In this document: positions 11,381-19,815 of the stretch, one piece after another
How the letters are laid out: the number at the start of each line of letters is the position of its first letter
Numbering within the stretch: position 1 is the stretch's first letter
DNA from: Modestobacter roseus
GTDB lineage: Bacteria; Actinomycetota; Actinomycetes; Mycobacteriales; Geodermatophilaceae
Length of the DNA stretch: 64,000 nt
Assembly: GCF_007994135.1 (NCBI RefSeq)
Contig: NZ_VLKF01000001.1
Coordinates: 1,426,001-1,490,000, forward strand
Direction: 5' to 3'
Program-made: the position numbers and the translations under genes
Notes under the pieces: model-generated
What the model was told of the DNA's origin: nothing
The model's database searches: none
The model's input: only the letters and a program-made list of their open reading frames with translations

Positions 11381-12625
11381 TCAGAGCTCGATGCCCAGCA
11401 GGGCGTCGACGACGTCGGCGACGACGGCCGGTGCGCCGTCCTCGCCGGCGGCGCGGTCGCTGTCCAGGGTGGCCTCGGCCCAGCGGTCGACGACGGCGAT
11501 CGCGCCGGGGCTGTCCAGGTCGTCGGTGAGCCGTTCGCGCACCGCCCGGATCACCGGCCCGGCGGGGGCGCCGGTGGACTGGGTGACGGCCCGGCGCCAG
11601 GTGACCAGCCGCTCCTCGGCGCGGGTCAGCAGCTCCGCCGTCCACGCGCGGTCGGTGCGGTAGTGGCCGGAGAGCAGCGCGAGCCGGATCGCCATCGGGT
11701 CGACGCCCTCGCCGCGCAGCCGGGAGACGAAGACCAGGTTGCCCCGGCTCTTGCTCATCTTCTCGCCGTCCAGGCCGATCATCGCCGCGTGCACGTAGGC
11801 CTGGGCGAAGGGCTTGGCGCCGGTGAGCGCCTCGGCGTGCACGGCGGAGTACTCGTGGTGCGGGAACACCAGGTCGCTGCCGCCGCCCTGGACGTCGAAG
11901 CCCATGCCGAGGGTGTCCAGGGCGATGGCGGCGCACTCGACGTGCCACCCGGGCCGCCCGGCGACGCCGCGCGGGCCGGGCCAGGACGGCTCGCCCTCGC
12001 GGGCGCCGCGCCACAGCAGCGGGTCCAGCGGGGAGCGCTTGCCCGGGCGCTCGGGGTCGCCGCCGCGCTCGGCGGACAGCCGGAGCATCGTCGCCTCGTC
12101 GTAGTTCGACTCCGCGCCGAACCCGGGCGCCTGGGAGACGTCGTGGTAGACGTCGCCGGTGCCGTCGTCGAGGGAGTAGGCCAGCCCCGCGTCCCACAGC
12201 TCCTCGACCTTGGTGACGATCTGCGGGATCGCCTCGACCGCGCCGACGTAGTCCTCGGGCGGCAGCACGCGCAGGGCGGTCATGTCCTCCCGGAACAGGG
12301 CCGTCTCGCGCATGCCGAGCACGATCCAGTCCTCGCCGTCGCGGTCGGCCCGCTCGAACAGCGGGTCGTCGACGTCGGTGACGTTCTGCACGTAGTGGAC
12401 CCCGTGCCGGGCGTCGCGCCAGACCCGGTTGACCAGGTCGAAGGCGAGGTAGGTGGCGGCGTGGCCGAGGTGGGTGGCGTCGTAGGGGGTGATGCCGCAG
12501 ACGTACATCCGCGCGACCCGGTCCGGCTGGGTCGTGACGACGTCACCGCGCGCGGTGTCGTAGAGGCGCAGGGCGGGACCGGACCCGGGCAGGGGGGGGA
12601 GGAGCGGAGCGGGCCAGGAGAGCAC
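11381..12625 (-). CDS. mshC: Cysteine:1D-myo-inosityl 2-amino-2-deoxy-alpha-D-glucopyranoside ligase (mycothiol synthesis)
   Basis: A 414-residue cysteinyl-tRNA-synthetase-like ligase that joins cysteine to GlcN-Ins in mycothiol biosynthesis. The class I fold shows [17 protein letters not shown] (zinc Cys and HIGH-like region), [10 protein letters not shown] with further zinc ligands, [11 protein letters not shown] and the KMSKS loop EKMSKSRGN. Like MshC and unlike CysS it lacks the anticodon-binding tail. The GTG at 12625 gives VLSWPAP, matching the family N-terminus, and a TACCCT -10 six bases upstream supports a leaderless start. A longer in-frame extension exists but has no support. It is strong evidence for an actinobacterial host. 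Confidence 0.95.
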   Translation of the reverse strand: MLSWPAPLLPPLPGSGPALRLYDTARGDVVTTQPDRVARMYVCGITPYDATHLGHAATYLAFDLVNRVWRDARHGVHYVQNVTDVDDPLFERADRDGEDWIVLGMRETALFREDMTALRVLPPEDYVGAVEAIPQIVTKVEELWDAGLAYSLDDGTGDVYHDVSQAPGFGAESNYDEATMLRLSAERGGDPERPGKRSPLDPLLWRGAREGEPSWPGPRGVAGRPGWHVECAAIALDTLGMGFDVQGGGSDLVFPHHEYSAVHAEALTGAKPFAQAYVHAAMIGLDGEKMSKSRGNLVFVSRLRGEGVDPMAIRLALLSGHYRTDRAWTAELLTRAEERLVTWRRAVTQSTGAPAGPVIRAVRERLTDDLDSPGAIAVVDRWAEATLDSDRAAGEDGAPAVVADVVDALLGIEL

Positions 12626-12631
12626 GTCAGG

Positions 12632-12637
12632 AGGGTA
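12632..12637 (-). promoter_or_regulatory. -10 element of a leaderless promoter (mshC)
   Basis: TACCCT on the minus strand, six bases before the GTG start of mshC. No ribosome-binding site is present. Confidence 0.4.
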
Positions 12638-12682
12638 AGACCGGCCACCGACACCGGCGCAGGCCGCCCGGTCCACCGTGGG

Positions 12683-13069
12683 TCAGGGCCAGGTGGTGGC
12701 GTGCCGCTCGAACTCCTCGCCGGTCTGCACGCCGACGACGCAGAACAGCAGGCCGGCGGGGTCCTTCAGCTGCCAGAAACCGCCCATGTCGGCGATCCGG
12801 ACCGCGCCCAGCGCCTCCAGCCGGGCCATCTCGGCCGGGACGTCGTCGGTCTCGATGTCGACGTGCCAGCGGGGTGCGGTGCCCGGCCCGGTCCGCTGGA
12901 CCTCGAGGTGGAAGCCGTCGGCGAAGGAGCCGAGGGAGGACCAGACGTCGTCGATCGCGTCGGGCTCGACCGGGTGGCCGGTCGCCGCGGACCAGAACTG
13001 CTGCCCCCGGGCGTGCAGCTCCGGGGGCAGGTCGATGAGCAGGACCGCCAGTCGACTCCGATGCGCCAC
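12683..13069 (-). CDS. VOC-superfamily (glyoxalase-like) protein
   Basis: A 128-residue single-module protein of the vicinal oxygen chelate fold. The glyoxalase-like pattern includes FWSAATGHPVEP, HLEVQRT, PRWHVDIETDDVPAEMARLEALGA and the closing FWQLKDPAGLLFCVV. Such proteins bind small hydrophobic ligands or act as lyases/dioxygenases; no substrate can be inferred. The GTG at 13069 is chosen because homologous N-termini begin just before the first strand (RLAVLLIDLP); the frame stays open upstream to 13138. It lies about 57 bases upstream of mshC on the same strand and may be co-transcribed. Confidence 0.75.
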   Translation of the reverse strand: MAHRSRLAVLLIDLPPELHARGQQFWSAATGHPVEPDAIDDVWSSLGSFADGFHLEVQRTGPGTAPRWHVDIETDDVPAEMARLEALGAVRIADMGGFWQLKDPAGLLFCVVGVQTGEEFERHATTWP

Positions 13070-13253
13070 GCACGGCACCCTGCCAGGCAGCGGCACGAGG
13101 CGGAAGCAGAAGGTGACCGAGGCAGGGATCAGGACCACCAGGTACGGACACGCCCGCGCAGCGGGCTCGGGTCGCCGAGTGGGGGCCGGAGGCCTCCGCG
13201 CAGGCGGGCCGGAAACGGCTCAGCGCAGCAGGGGCACGGCCGTTGGCCGCGGT

Positions 13254-13305
13254 GTCATCCGGAGGATGACGATCAGCACGGCCGCGGGGTCATCCGGAGG
13301 ATGAC
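13254..13305. repeat. Two copies of a GTCATCCGGAGGATGAC hairpin repeat
   Basis: The 17-mer GTCATCCGGAGGATGAC, with 7-bp arms and a GGA loop, occurs at 13254-13270 and 13289-13305. Each is embedded in a longer similar unit with GGCCGCGG on its left and GAT on its right. The second copy ends seven bases from the stop of the SCO1664-type gene, so the pair may act as a double terminator or belong to a dispersed REP-like family. Confidence 0.7.
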
Positions 13306-13312
13306 GATGTGC

Positions 13313-14224
13313 TCAGAACGGCGGCCAGGGCAGCGCGGGCCAGTCGCCGGAGGGCTGCGGGTGCAGCCCGGTGCGCAGCAGCTGGGCGACCCGCTGCTGG
13401 GTGCGGTGCACCTCGCGCCGGGTGAGGTGCTGGTGCAGCTGCTCGCCCAGGTCGCCGCGCAGGTCCTCGGCCAACCGCTCCAGCACCTCGAGCAGGGCGA
13501 TCGGGATGGGCCGGCCGGCCCACTGCCACAGCAGGGTGCGCAGCTTGGGGTCCACGGAGAAGCAGATGCCGTGGTCGACGCCGTACACGTGCCCGTCGGG
13601 CATGGGGATGATGTGCCCGCCCTTGCGGTCGGCGTTGTTCACGACCGCGTCGAAGACGGCCATCCGGCGCAGCGCGGGGTCGTCGCGGCGGACGAACTCG
13701 GCCAGGTCGATGCCAGGGTCGCCGTCCATCCAGAGCTGGACCATGCCGGTGCCGAACGGGCCGTCGCGCAGCACGGTGGGGGGCACGATCGACCAGCCGG
13801 TGGCCTCGCTGACCAGGTGGGCGCTGATCTCCCGGCCGGCCAGGGTGCCGTCGGGGAAGTCCCAGAGCGGGCGCTCCCCGGCGACCGGTTTGTAGACGCA
13901 GGTCGCGGCCAGGGTGTCGGTGCGGATGGCGCCGACGAGGGTGACGTTGCTGGCGTCGAGGAGGCGGCCCTCCATGTCCAGCACGCCCTCGCGGAGCAGC
14001 ACGTCGACCTCGGCCGGCCCGTCGGGGGCGCGTCGGTCGCCGTGGTCGAAGGCGGTGGGGTCCAGGGTCCGGACGTCGCCGTCGTCCCCGTCGCCGTCGT
14101 CCCCGTCGAAGTCGTCCCCGCCGAAGTCGTCCCCGCCGAAGTCGTCCCCGTCGTCGTCCTCGAGGTCGGCCTCGACCCACTCGACGACGACGTCGTCGTC
14201 GGGCTCGTCCGCGGGGCGCGTCAC
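13313..14224 (-). CDS. SCO1664-family protein with Asp/Gly-rich N-terminal repeat
   Basis: A 303-residue member of the actinobacterial SCO1664 family, which has a remote PI3/4-kinase or HipA-like fold. The conserved C-terminal region shows TCVYKPVAGERPLWDFP (candidate nucleotide-binding Lys), VFDAVVNNADRKGGHI (catalytic-type N-N-x-D) and YGVDHGICFS. Residues 22-50 are almost only Asp, Gly and Phe, encoded by 15-bp tandem DNA repeats (14096-14140). The biochemical role is unknown. It sits between DUF3090 and mshC, the order conserved in streptomycetes and mycobacteria, hinting at a link to redox or envelope metabolism. Confidence 0.88.
   Translation of the reverse strand: MTRPADEPDDDVVVEWVEADLEDDDGDDFGGDDFGGDDFDGDDGDGDDGDVRTLDPTAFDHGDRRAPDGPAEVDVLLREGVLDMEGRLLDASNVTLVGAIRTDTLAATCVYKPVAGERPLWDFPDGTLAGREISAHLVSEATGWSIVPPTVLRDGPFGTGMVQLWMDGDPGIDLAEFVRRDDPALRRMAVFDAVVNNADRKGGHIIPMPDGHVYGVDHGICFSVDPKLRTLLWQWAGRPIPIALLEVLERLAEDLRGDLGEQLHQHLTRREVHRTQQRVAQLLRTGLHPQPSGDWPALPWPPF
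14096..14140. repeat. 15-bp tandem repeats encoding an Asp/Phe/Gly tract
   Basis: Three consecutive copies of GTCGTCCCCGYCGAA, followed by a diverged fourth. In frame they encode repeated D-D-F-x-G units, so slippage would change tract length without a frameshift. Confidence 0.8.
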
Positions 14225-14243
14225 CGGGGGGACCGCCTGCCGG

Positions 14244-14795
14244 TCAGCGGCGGTAGCCGTTCTGGCGGGGGCACACGTGCCCGGCCGGGTCCAGCGGCAT
14301 CGAGCACAGCGGGCAGGAGGGCCGGCCGGCGGCGACCACCCGGCGGGCCCGGGCGACGAACGCCCGGGCGGCGGCGGGGGTGATGGTGACCCGCAGCGCG
14401 TCGGGGCCCTCGTCGCTGTCGGAGAGGATCACGTCCTCCTCGACCGGCTCCTCGCCGGCGGCGACCGCCTCGACGACGACGGCCGCGGCCTCGCCGTCCC
14501 AGGCCAGGCCCATCGCGGCGACCCGGAACTCCTCGTCGACCGGCGCGGTGAGCGGCTCCAGGTCGTCGACGTCGGCGTCGGGCGGGACGACGACGGTGGC
14601 CCGGCTGGAGATCTCGTCGAGCAGCTCGCTCATCCGGTCGGCGAGCACCTGGACCTGCGTCTTCTCCAGCGCCACGCTGACGGTGCGGCCGGCCTCGTCG
14701 GAGGCCTGCAGGTAGAAGGTGCGGTCACCGGGCTGGCCCACCGTGCCGGCGACGAACCGGGTGGGACGGTCGAAGAGGAAGACCTGACGTGGCAC
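14244..14795 (-). CDS. DUF3090-family protein
   Basis: A 183-residue actinobacterial DUF3090 protein (Rv2134c type). It begins PRQVFLFDRP, with RFVAGTVGQPGDRTFYLQA as the family hallmark. The C-terminus carries a zinc-ribbon-like CPLCSMPLDPAGHVCPRQNG with three cysteines and a histidine. The GTG at 14795 is preferred over the ATG at 14801 because a TAACCT -10 element is placed seven bases before the GTG and would overlap the ATG's leader region. Function is unknown. It is always found between a histidine phosphatase and the SCO1664 gene, as here. Confidence 0.9.
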   Translation of the reverse strand: MPRQVFLFDRPTRFVAGTVGQPGDRTFYLQASDEAGRTVSVALEKTQVQVLADRMSELLDEISSRATVVVPPDADVDDLEPLTAPVDEEFRVAAMGLAWDGEAAAVVVEAVAAGEEPVEEDVILSDSDEGPDALRVTITPAAARAFVARARRVVAAGRPSCPLCSMPLDPAGHVCPRQNGYRR

Positions 14796-14802
14796 GGGCA
14801 TC

Positions 14803-14808
14803 AGGTTA
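14803..14808 (-). promoter_or_regulatory. -10 element deciding the DUF3090 start
   Basis: TAACCT on the minus strand, then seven bases, then GTG at 14795. A transcript from here would be leaderless from the GTG and too short-leadered for the ATG at 14801. Confidence 0.45.
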
Positions 14809-14818
14809 CGCGGCCCGC

Positions 14819-15520
14819 TCAGGCGGGGGCGCTGCCCGCGCCGCCGCCGACGACCGCGTCGGAGGACGGCTTCCGCCGGCCGCGCTTCTTCTTGGGCGGG
14901 ATGAGCGCGGAGACGTCGCCGCCGGTGTCGTTGACCCGGGCGACGAACGGCCGGGTGTCGGTGTAGGTGACCACCGAGATCGACGCGGGGTCGACGACGA
15001 TGCGCTGGAAGGAGTCCAGGTGCATGCCGAAGGCGTCGGCGAGCACGGCCTTGATCACGTCACCGTGGCTGCAGGCCAGCCACACGGCGTCGGGGCCGAG
15101 CTTCGCGTTCCACTCCCGGACGGCGGCCACGGCGCGGGCCTGGGTCTGCGCCAGCCCCTCCCCCTCAGGGCCCGGGAAGACCGCGGCCGAGGGGTGCTGC
15201 TGGACGACCTTCCACAGCGGGTCCTTGGCGAGCTCCTTGATCGGCCGGCCGGTCCAGTCGCCGTAGCGGGCCTCGCCGAACCGGTCGTCGGTCTGCAGCT
15301 CGAGCTCGCGGCCCTCGACGACGGCGCCGGCGGTCTGCTGGCACCGTTCCAGCGGGCTGCTGACGACGGCGGCCAGCGGCACGCCGGTGAGCCGCTCGGC
15401 GACCGCCCGGACCTGGGCCTCGCCGGACTCGTCGAGCCGCACGCCGGGGGTCCACCCGGCCAGCACCCCCGAGGCGTTCGCCGTCGTCCGTCCGTGGCGC
15501 AGCAGGATGAGGGTGGTCAC
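14819..15520 (-). CDS. Histidine phosphatase family protein (MSMEG_4193 type)
   Basis: A 233-residue phosphoglycerate-mutase-like phosphatase. The catalytic LLRHGRTTAN is at residues 6-15, followed by SPLERCQQTA, the acid-donor region EARYGDWTGRPI and the second histidine in ACSHGDVIKA. Its Lys/Arg-rich C-terminal tail (PPKKKRGRRKP) is characteristic of this actinobacterial subgroup. Family members dephosphorylate small phosphoesters. The GTG start fits a leaderless promoter (TACGCT, seven bases before). It lies 29 bases downstream of uppP and 23 bases upstream of the DUF3090 start, probably one transcription unit with extra internal promoters. Confidence 0.93.
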   Translation of the reverse strand: MTTLILLRHGRTTANASGVLAGWTPGVRLDESGEAQVRAVAERLTGVPLAAVVSSPLERCQQTAGAVVEGRELELQTDDRFGEARYGDWTGRPIKELAKDPLWKVVQQHPSAAVFPGPEGEGLAQTQARAVAAVREWNAKLGPDAVWLACSHGDVIKAVLADAFGMHLDSFQRIVVDPASISVVTYTDTRPFVARVNDTGGDVSALIPPKKKRGRRKPSSDAVVGGGAGSAPA

Positions 15521-15527
15521 CGGGCCG

Positions 15528-15533
15528 AGCGTA
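15528..15533 (-). promoter_or_regulatory. -10 element of a leaderless promoter (histidine phosphatase)
   Basis: TACGCT on the minus strand followed by seven bases and GTG. It lies in the gap after uppP. Confidence 0.45.
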
Positions 15534-15549
15534 GGCGCCGGCGCCGAGC

Positions 15550-16383
15550 TCAGGTCGGGTCGAGCACCCCGGCGCCGACGAGCGCGAGCACCAGCAGGCC
15601 CAGCACGATGCGGTAGACGACGAACGGGGTGAAGCTGCCCCGGTCCAGGTAGCGCAGCAGCCAGGCGATGACCGTCAGCCCCACCCCGAAGGCGATCACG
15701 GTGGCCAGGATCGTCGGCCCCCAGGCCACGGCCTCGCCCTCGGTGCCGCCGGTGAGCGCCTCGTAGGTCTGGTAGAAGCCGGCACCCAGCACGGCGGGCA
15801 CGGCCAGCAGGAACGAGTAGCGCGCCGCGGCCTGCCGGGAGTAGCCGAGGAAGCGCCCGGCGGTGATGGTGCCGCCGGACCGCGAGACGCCGGGGATCAG
15901 CGCCATCGCCTGGGCGAACCCGTAGACCAGCCCGTGCTTGACGGTCAGGTCGGTCATCTCCCGCTCGGTGCTGCCGATCCGGTCGGCCACGTACAGCACC
16001 AGGGAGAAGGCGACGAGGGCGATCGCGACGATCCGCAGGTCGCGGAAGGTGGTCTCGATCGAGTCCTGGAACAGCAGGCCGAGCACCACGATCGGGATGC
16101 TGCCGACGATGATCAGCCAGCCCATCCGGGCGTCGTGGTCACCGCGTGCCTCGCGGTCGTGCAGCGCCCGCACCCAGGCCTTGGTGATCCGCCAGATGTC
16201 GTGGCGGAAGTAGAGCAGCACCGCGATCTCGGTGCCGATCTGGGTGATCGCGGTGAAGGCGGCGCCGGGGTCGCCCCAGCCGAAGGCCTCGCCGACCACG
16301 CGCAGGTGGGCGCTGGAGGAGATGGGGAGGAACTCGGTGAGCCCCTGCACCAGCCCCAGGACGACGGCCTCGATCCAGCCCAC
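15550..16383 (-). CDS. uppP: Undecaprenyl-diphosphatase UppP/BacA
   Basis: A 277-residue integral membrane phosphatase that recycles undecaprenyl diphosphate for peptidoglycan synthesis. The paired active-site motifs are present: [15 protein letters not shown] in the first reentrant region and [19 protein letters not shown] in the second. Eight membrane segments are apparent. The GTG at 16383 gives [18 protein letters not shown], the family N-terminus; longer in-frame extensions lack hydrophobic or conserved character. It is the most upstream gene of the uppP-phosphatase-DUF3090-SCO1664 series. Confidence 0.95.
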   Translation of the reverse strand: MGWIEAVVLGLVQGLTEFLPISSSAHLRVVGEAFGWGDPGAAFTAITQIGTEIAVLLYFRHDIWRITKAWVRALHDREARGDHDARMGWLIIVGSIPIVVLGLLFQDSIETTFRDLRIVAIALVAFSLVLYVADRIGSTEREMTDLTVKHGLVYGFAQAMALIPGVSRSGGTITAGRFLGYSRQAAARYSFLLAVPAVLGAGFYQTYEALTGGTEGEAVAWGPTILATVIAFGVGLTVIAWLLRYLDRGSFTPFVVYRIVLGLLVLALVGAGVLDPT

Positions 16384-16523
16384 GGTCAGGAACCCCGGGC
16401 CGGGCGGGCGGGACGGGGGAAGACGGTCGGGTGCACGGGGGCACACCCTAGGGGCCCCGGCTGTGCCGCCCCGGCCGACCTCCCGGTCTCCCGTCGATCT
16501 CGGGCGGCCGGCCGGGGCAACGG

Positions 16524-16529
16524 TAGGTT
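16524..16529 (+). promoter_or_regulatory. -10 element of a leaderless promoter (aldo/keto reductase)
   Basis: TAGGTT, then eight bases, then the GTG start at 16538. It lies in the short divergent region with uppP. Confidence 0.5.
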
Positions 16530-16537
16530 GACCGGTC

Positions 16538-17518
16538 GTGGAACAGCGGGCGCTCGGACGAAGCGGGCTGGTCGTCTCCCGGCTGGGCCTGGGCACCATG
16601 ACGTGGGGTCGGGACACCGACGAGGACGAGGCGGCGATGCAGCTCACCGCCTTCGTGGACGCCGGCGGCACCCTGGTCGACACCGCCGACGTCTACGCGC
16701 AGGGCGACAGCGAGCGCACCCTCGGCCGGCTGCTCGCCGACGTCGTCCCCCGGCACGACGTGCTGGTCGCGACGAAGGCCGTGGGCCGCACCGGCGCCGG
16801 CCCGATGGGCCGCGGGGCCTCGCGCGGGCACCTGCTCGCGGCCCTGGACGCCTCGCTGGAGCGGCTCGGGCTGGACCACGTCGACCTGTGGCAGCTGCAC
16901 GCCTGGGACGACGCCACCCCGCTGGAGGAGACGCTGGCCGCCTGCGACGCCGCGGTGGCCTCCGGGCGCGCCCGCTACGTGGGTGTCAGCAACTTCACCG
17001 GCTGGCAGACCGCGCAGGCGGCCACCTGGCAGCGCGCCTGGCCCGGTCGCACCCCGATCGTGAGCACCCAGGTCGAGTACTCGCTGCTGCAGCGGGGCAT
17101 CGAGCGCGAGGTCGCCCCGGCGGCCGAGGCGCTCGGCCTGGGCATCCTGCCCTGGTCGCCGATGGGCCGTGGCCTGCTGACCGGCAAGTACCGGCACGCC
17201 ACGCCGGAGGACTCCCGGGGCGCGTCCCCGCAGTGGCAGGGCTTCATCGACCAGCTGCGGTCGGCGCACACCGACCGGGTCGTGGAGGCGGTGATCACCG
17301 CGGCCGGCGGGCTCGGCACCACCCCGCTGGGCGTGGCGCTGGCCTGGCTGCGCGACCGCCCCGGCGTCGTCGCCCCGATCGTGGGGGCTCGCACCGCGGC
17401 GCAGCTGCAGGAGGTCCTGGACGCCGACGGCGTCCGGCTGCCCCCGGCGATCGTCACGGCGCTGGACGACGTCTCCTCGCCGCACTTCTCCTACCCCGAG
17501 CGCCGGCTGGAGCACTGA
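16538..17518 (+). CDS. Aldo/keto reductase
   Basis: A 326-residue NADP(H)-dependent oxidoreductase with the AKR barrel. The N-terminus [20 protein letters not shown] is typical. The catalytic tetrad is visible as Asp and Tyr in [12 protein letters not shown], Lys in VATKAVGR and His in WQLHAWD. Cofactor-binding residues lie in [13 protein letters not shown] and [13 protein letters not shown]. Substrates are generally aldehydes or ketones; the physiological one is unknown. It begins at a GTG with a leaderless-type promoter and is followed five bases later by the helicase gene, so the two are probably co-transcribed. Confidence 0.92.
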   Translation: MEQRALGRSGLVVSRLGLGTMTWGRDTDEDEAAMQLTAFVDAGGTLVDTADVYAQGDSERTLGRLLADVVPRHDVLVATKAVGRTGAGPMGRGASRGHLLAALDASLERLGLDHVDLWQLHAWDDATPLEETLAACDAAVASGRARYVGVSNFTGWQTAQAATWQRAWPGRTPIVSTQVEYSLLQRGIEREVAPAAEALGLGILPWSPMGRGLLTGKYRHATPEDSRGASPQWQGFIDQLRSAHTDRVVEAVITAAGGLGTTPLGVALAWLRDRPGVVAPIVGARTAAQLQEVLDADGVRLPPAIVTALDDVSSPHFSYPERRLEH

Positions 17519-17523
17519 CCGAC

Positions 17524-19482
17524 GTGAGCACCCCCACCTCCACCGCCGGTGACCCGGTCTTCTCGGCCTTCTGCGCCGCCGGGCTGTGGCCCGGACTGGG
17601 CAAGCGGACCGCCGCCGAGCTGCCGGCCGCCGGGATCACCCGGCCCGACGACGTCAGCGCCGACCGGCTGCTGAAGCTGCCCCGGGTGGGCCGCCAGCGT
17701 GCCGAGCGGCTGTTCTCCTCCTTCCTCGCCTCCGCCCCCACCTACGAGGTGGTGCAGCTGCTGGTCGGCGCCGGGCTGGAGGCGAAGCTCGCCGCAGGTG
17801 TCGCCGACACCCTCGGCCCGGACGCCGCCCGGCGGCTGCGGGACGACCCCTGGGCGCTGCTGTCCCTGTCCGGGGTGTCGCTCGGGGACGCCGACCGGCT
17901 GGCGATCGCGGTGCTGAAGGGCGCCGACCGGCAGGACGCCCGCCGCGGCCGGGCGATCGTCGGGCTCACCCTGCGCACCGCCACCCGGGACGGGCACACC
18001 GTGCTGCCGGCCGACCTGGTGGTCGCCGCGCTGCGCGCCGAGGGCATCGGCGACCCGGCCGCGGCGATCGTCGCGGCGGTGGAGTCCGGCGAGGTGCTCG
18101 AGCACGAGCCCCCGGAGCCGGAGCTCCCCGACGACCTGCCCGACGACGCCGAGCTGCCCGAGCCGGACCCGGCGCTGCGCACCCTGTCCCTGGCCCGGTT
18201 CGGGATGGCCGAGGAGGCGGTGGCGGAGAACGTGCACCGGCTGATGGCCACCGCCGAGCGGATCGCCGACCCGGCGTCGGTGCGGTCGGTGGCCAAGGGA
18301 CTGGACCCGGCCCAGCAGGCCGCGGTGGCCCAGGTGCTGGGCGCCGGCTTCTCGCTGCTGACCGGCGGGCCGGGTACCGGCAAGAGCCGCACGGTCGCCT
18401 CCCTCGTGCAGCTGCTGCAGGCCAAGGGCACCGAGGTGGCGCTCGCCGCGCCCACCGGCCGGGCGGCGAAGCGGCTGGAGGAGCTCACCGACCACCCGGC
18501 GGTGACCGTGCACCGGCTGCTGGGTGCCCAGGGCATGACCGGTGGCTTCTCCCGCAACGAGGAGTGGCCGCTGGACGCCGACGTGGTGGTGGTCGACGAG
18601 GCCTCCATGCTCGACGTCGAGCTGACGGCCGCGCTGCTGGAGGCCTGCGCCGACGGCACCCACCTGCTGCTGGTGGGCGACCCGGCGCAGCTGCCCTCGA
18701 TCGGCCCGGGGCACGTGCTGGGCGACCTGATCGACTCCGGCGTGGTGCCGGTGACCGAGCTGACGACGCTGCACCGGCAGGCCGCCGGTGGCGCGATCGC
18801 CCGGCTGGCCACCGGCGTGCGGGCCGGGGAGCTGCCGCAGGTCGACTCCCCCGACCGCGAGGTCGTCATCGTGCCGGCGGTGGGCAGCGCGGAGGCCGCC
18901 CGCCGGGTGGTGCAGCTGGTGACCGACTCCATCCCCCGGGCGCTGGGCATCGACCCGGCGACGGTGCAGGTGGTCACCCCGGTGCACCGGGGCCCGGCCG
19001 GGACGATCGAGCTGAACAAGGCGCTGAAGGCGCAGCTCAACCCGGGCGACGGCACGGTGTGGGGGTTCGACGTCGGTGACCGGGTGGTGGCCACCGCCAA
19101 CCACCTGGACCTGGAGCCGATCGGCTTCGCCAACGGCGAGGTGGGCGTGGTCACCGGCACCGGCGAGGGGTCGCTGAACGTCGACTTCAGCTCCGGCCCG
19201 GTCACCGTCACCGGCAACGCGCTGCCCGACCTCCGGCACGGGTGGGCGATCACCGTGCACCGGGCGCAGGGGTCGGAGTGGCCCGGCGTCGTCGTCGTGC
19301 TGCCGCCGGAGGCCGGCGGGATGTTGTCCCGGCCGCTGGTCTACACCGCGCTCACCCGGGCGCAGAAGCACCTGTCGATCGTGCACGCCAGCGGCGCGGC
19401 GCTGGCCCGGGCGGTGCGGGAGGTCGACGTCCGGCCCCGGCGCACCCGGCTGGCGCGGCTCATTGCGGAACTGGGGAGTTGA
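17524..19482 (+). CDS. RecD2-like superfamily 1 DNA helicase
   Basis: A 652-residue ATP-dependent 5'-3' helicase of the RecD/TraA type. An N-terminal helix-hairpin-helix region (about 20-110: LPRVGRQRAERLFSSF) precedes the motor. Walker A is LLTGGPGTGKSRTVA (about 281-295), Walker B is VVVVDEASMLD, motif III is LVGDPAQLPSIGPG and motif VI is WAITVHRAQGSEW. It is not adjacent to recB/recC, so it is a stand-alone RecD2-like protein rather than a RecBCD subunit. The GTG start lies five bases after the aldo/keto reductase stop. Confidence 0.93.
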   Translation: MSTPTSTAGDPVFSAFCAAGLWPGLGKRTAAELPAAGITRPDDVSADRLLKLPRVGRQRAERLFSSFLASAPTYEVVQLLVGAGLEAKLAAGVADTLGPDAARRLRDDPWALLSLSGVSLGDADRLAIAVLKGADRQDARRGRAIVGLTLRTATRDGHTVLPADLVVAALRAEGIGDPAAAIVAAVESGEVLEHEPPEPELPDDLPDDAELPEPDPALRTLSLARFGMAEEAVAENVHRLMATAERIADPASVRSVAKGLDPAQQAAVAQVLGAGFSLLTGGPGTGKSRTVASLVQLLQAKGTEVALAAPTGRAAKRLEELTDHPAVTVHRLLGAQGMTGGFSRNEEWPLDADVVVVDEASMLDVELTAALLEACADGTHLLLVGDPAQLPSIGPGHVLGDLIDSGVVPVTELTTLHRQAAGGAIARLATGVRAGELPQVDSPDREVVIVPAVGSAEAARRVVQLVTDSIPRALGIDPATVQVVTPVHRGPAGTIELNKALKAQLNPGDGTVWGFDVGDRVVATANHLDLEPIGFANGEVGVVTGTGEGSLNVDFSSGPVTVTGNALPDLRHGWAITVHRAQGSEWPGVVVVLPPEAGGMLSRPLVYTALTRAQKHLSIVHASGAALARAVREVDVRPRRTRLARLIAELGS

Positions 19483-19527
19483 TCACAGCCAGTTTGTCGA
19501 GGTGATCCCGAGGGCAACGCAGCGCCC

Positions 19528-19788
19528 ATGATCGGATTCCTCGTCGCCGGCCTCGTCATCGGGGCCCTGGCGCGCCTCATCAAGCCGGGCAAGCAGAACC
19601 TCGGCATCCTCGCGACCCTGCTGCTGGGCCTCGTCGGCTCGCTGATCGGCGGCCTCATCGCGCAGCTCTTCGGCACCGGCAGCATCTGGGAGCTCAACGT
19701 CCTGGGCTTCATCCTCGCCGTCGTGGCCGCGGTGCTGCTCATCGGCGTCGCCGAGAGCCTCAGCGGCCGCCGCTCCGTCCGGAGCTGA
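19528..19788 (+). CDS. GlsB/YeaQ/YmgE-family stress membrane protein
   Basis: An 86-residue protein made of three hydrophobic helices, with the family motif GALARLIKPGKQNLGILATLLLGLVGSLIGG. These transglycosylase-associated proteins are induced by envelope or general stress; their molecular role is unclear. It follows the helicase by 45 bases without a recognisable ribosome-binding site and ends at a probable bidirectional terminator. Confidence 0.9.
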   Translation: MIGFLVAGLVIGALARLIKPGKQNLGILATLLLGLVGSLIGGLIAQLFGTGSIWELNVLGFILAVVAAVLLIGVAESLSGRRSVRS

Positions 19789-19792
19789 CGCC

Positions 19793-19811
19793 CGGTCCGG
19801 GGCGCGGACCG
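19793..19811. terminator. Bidirectional hairpin between GlsB and DUF2470 genes
   Basis: CGGTCCG (19793-19799) pairs with CGGACCG (19805-19811) around a 5-base loop, between convergent genes. Confidence 0.5.
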
Positions 19812-19815
19812 CTGG

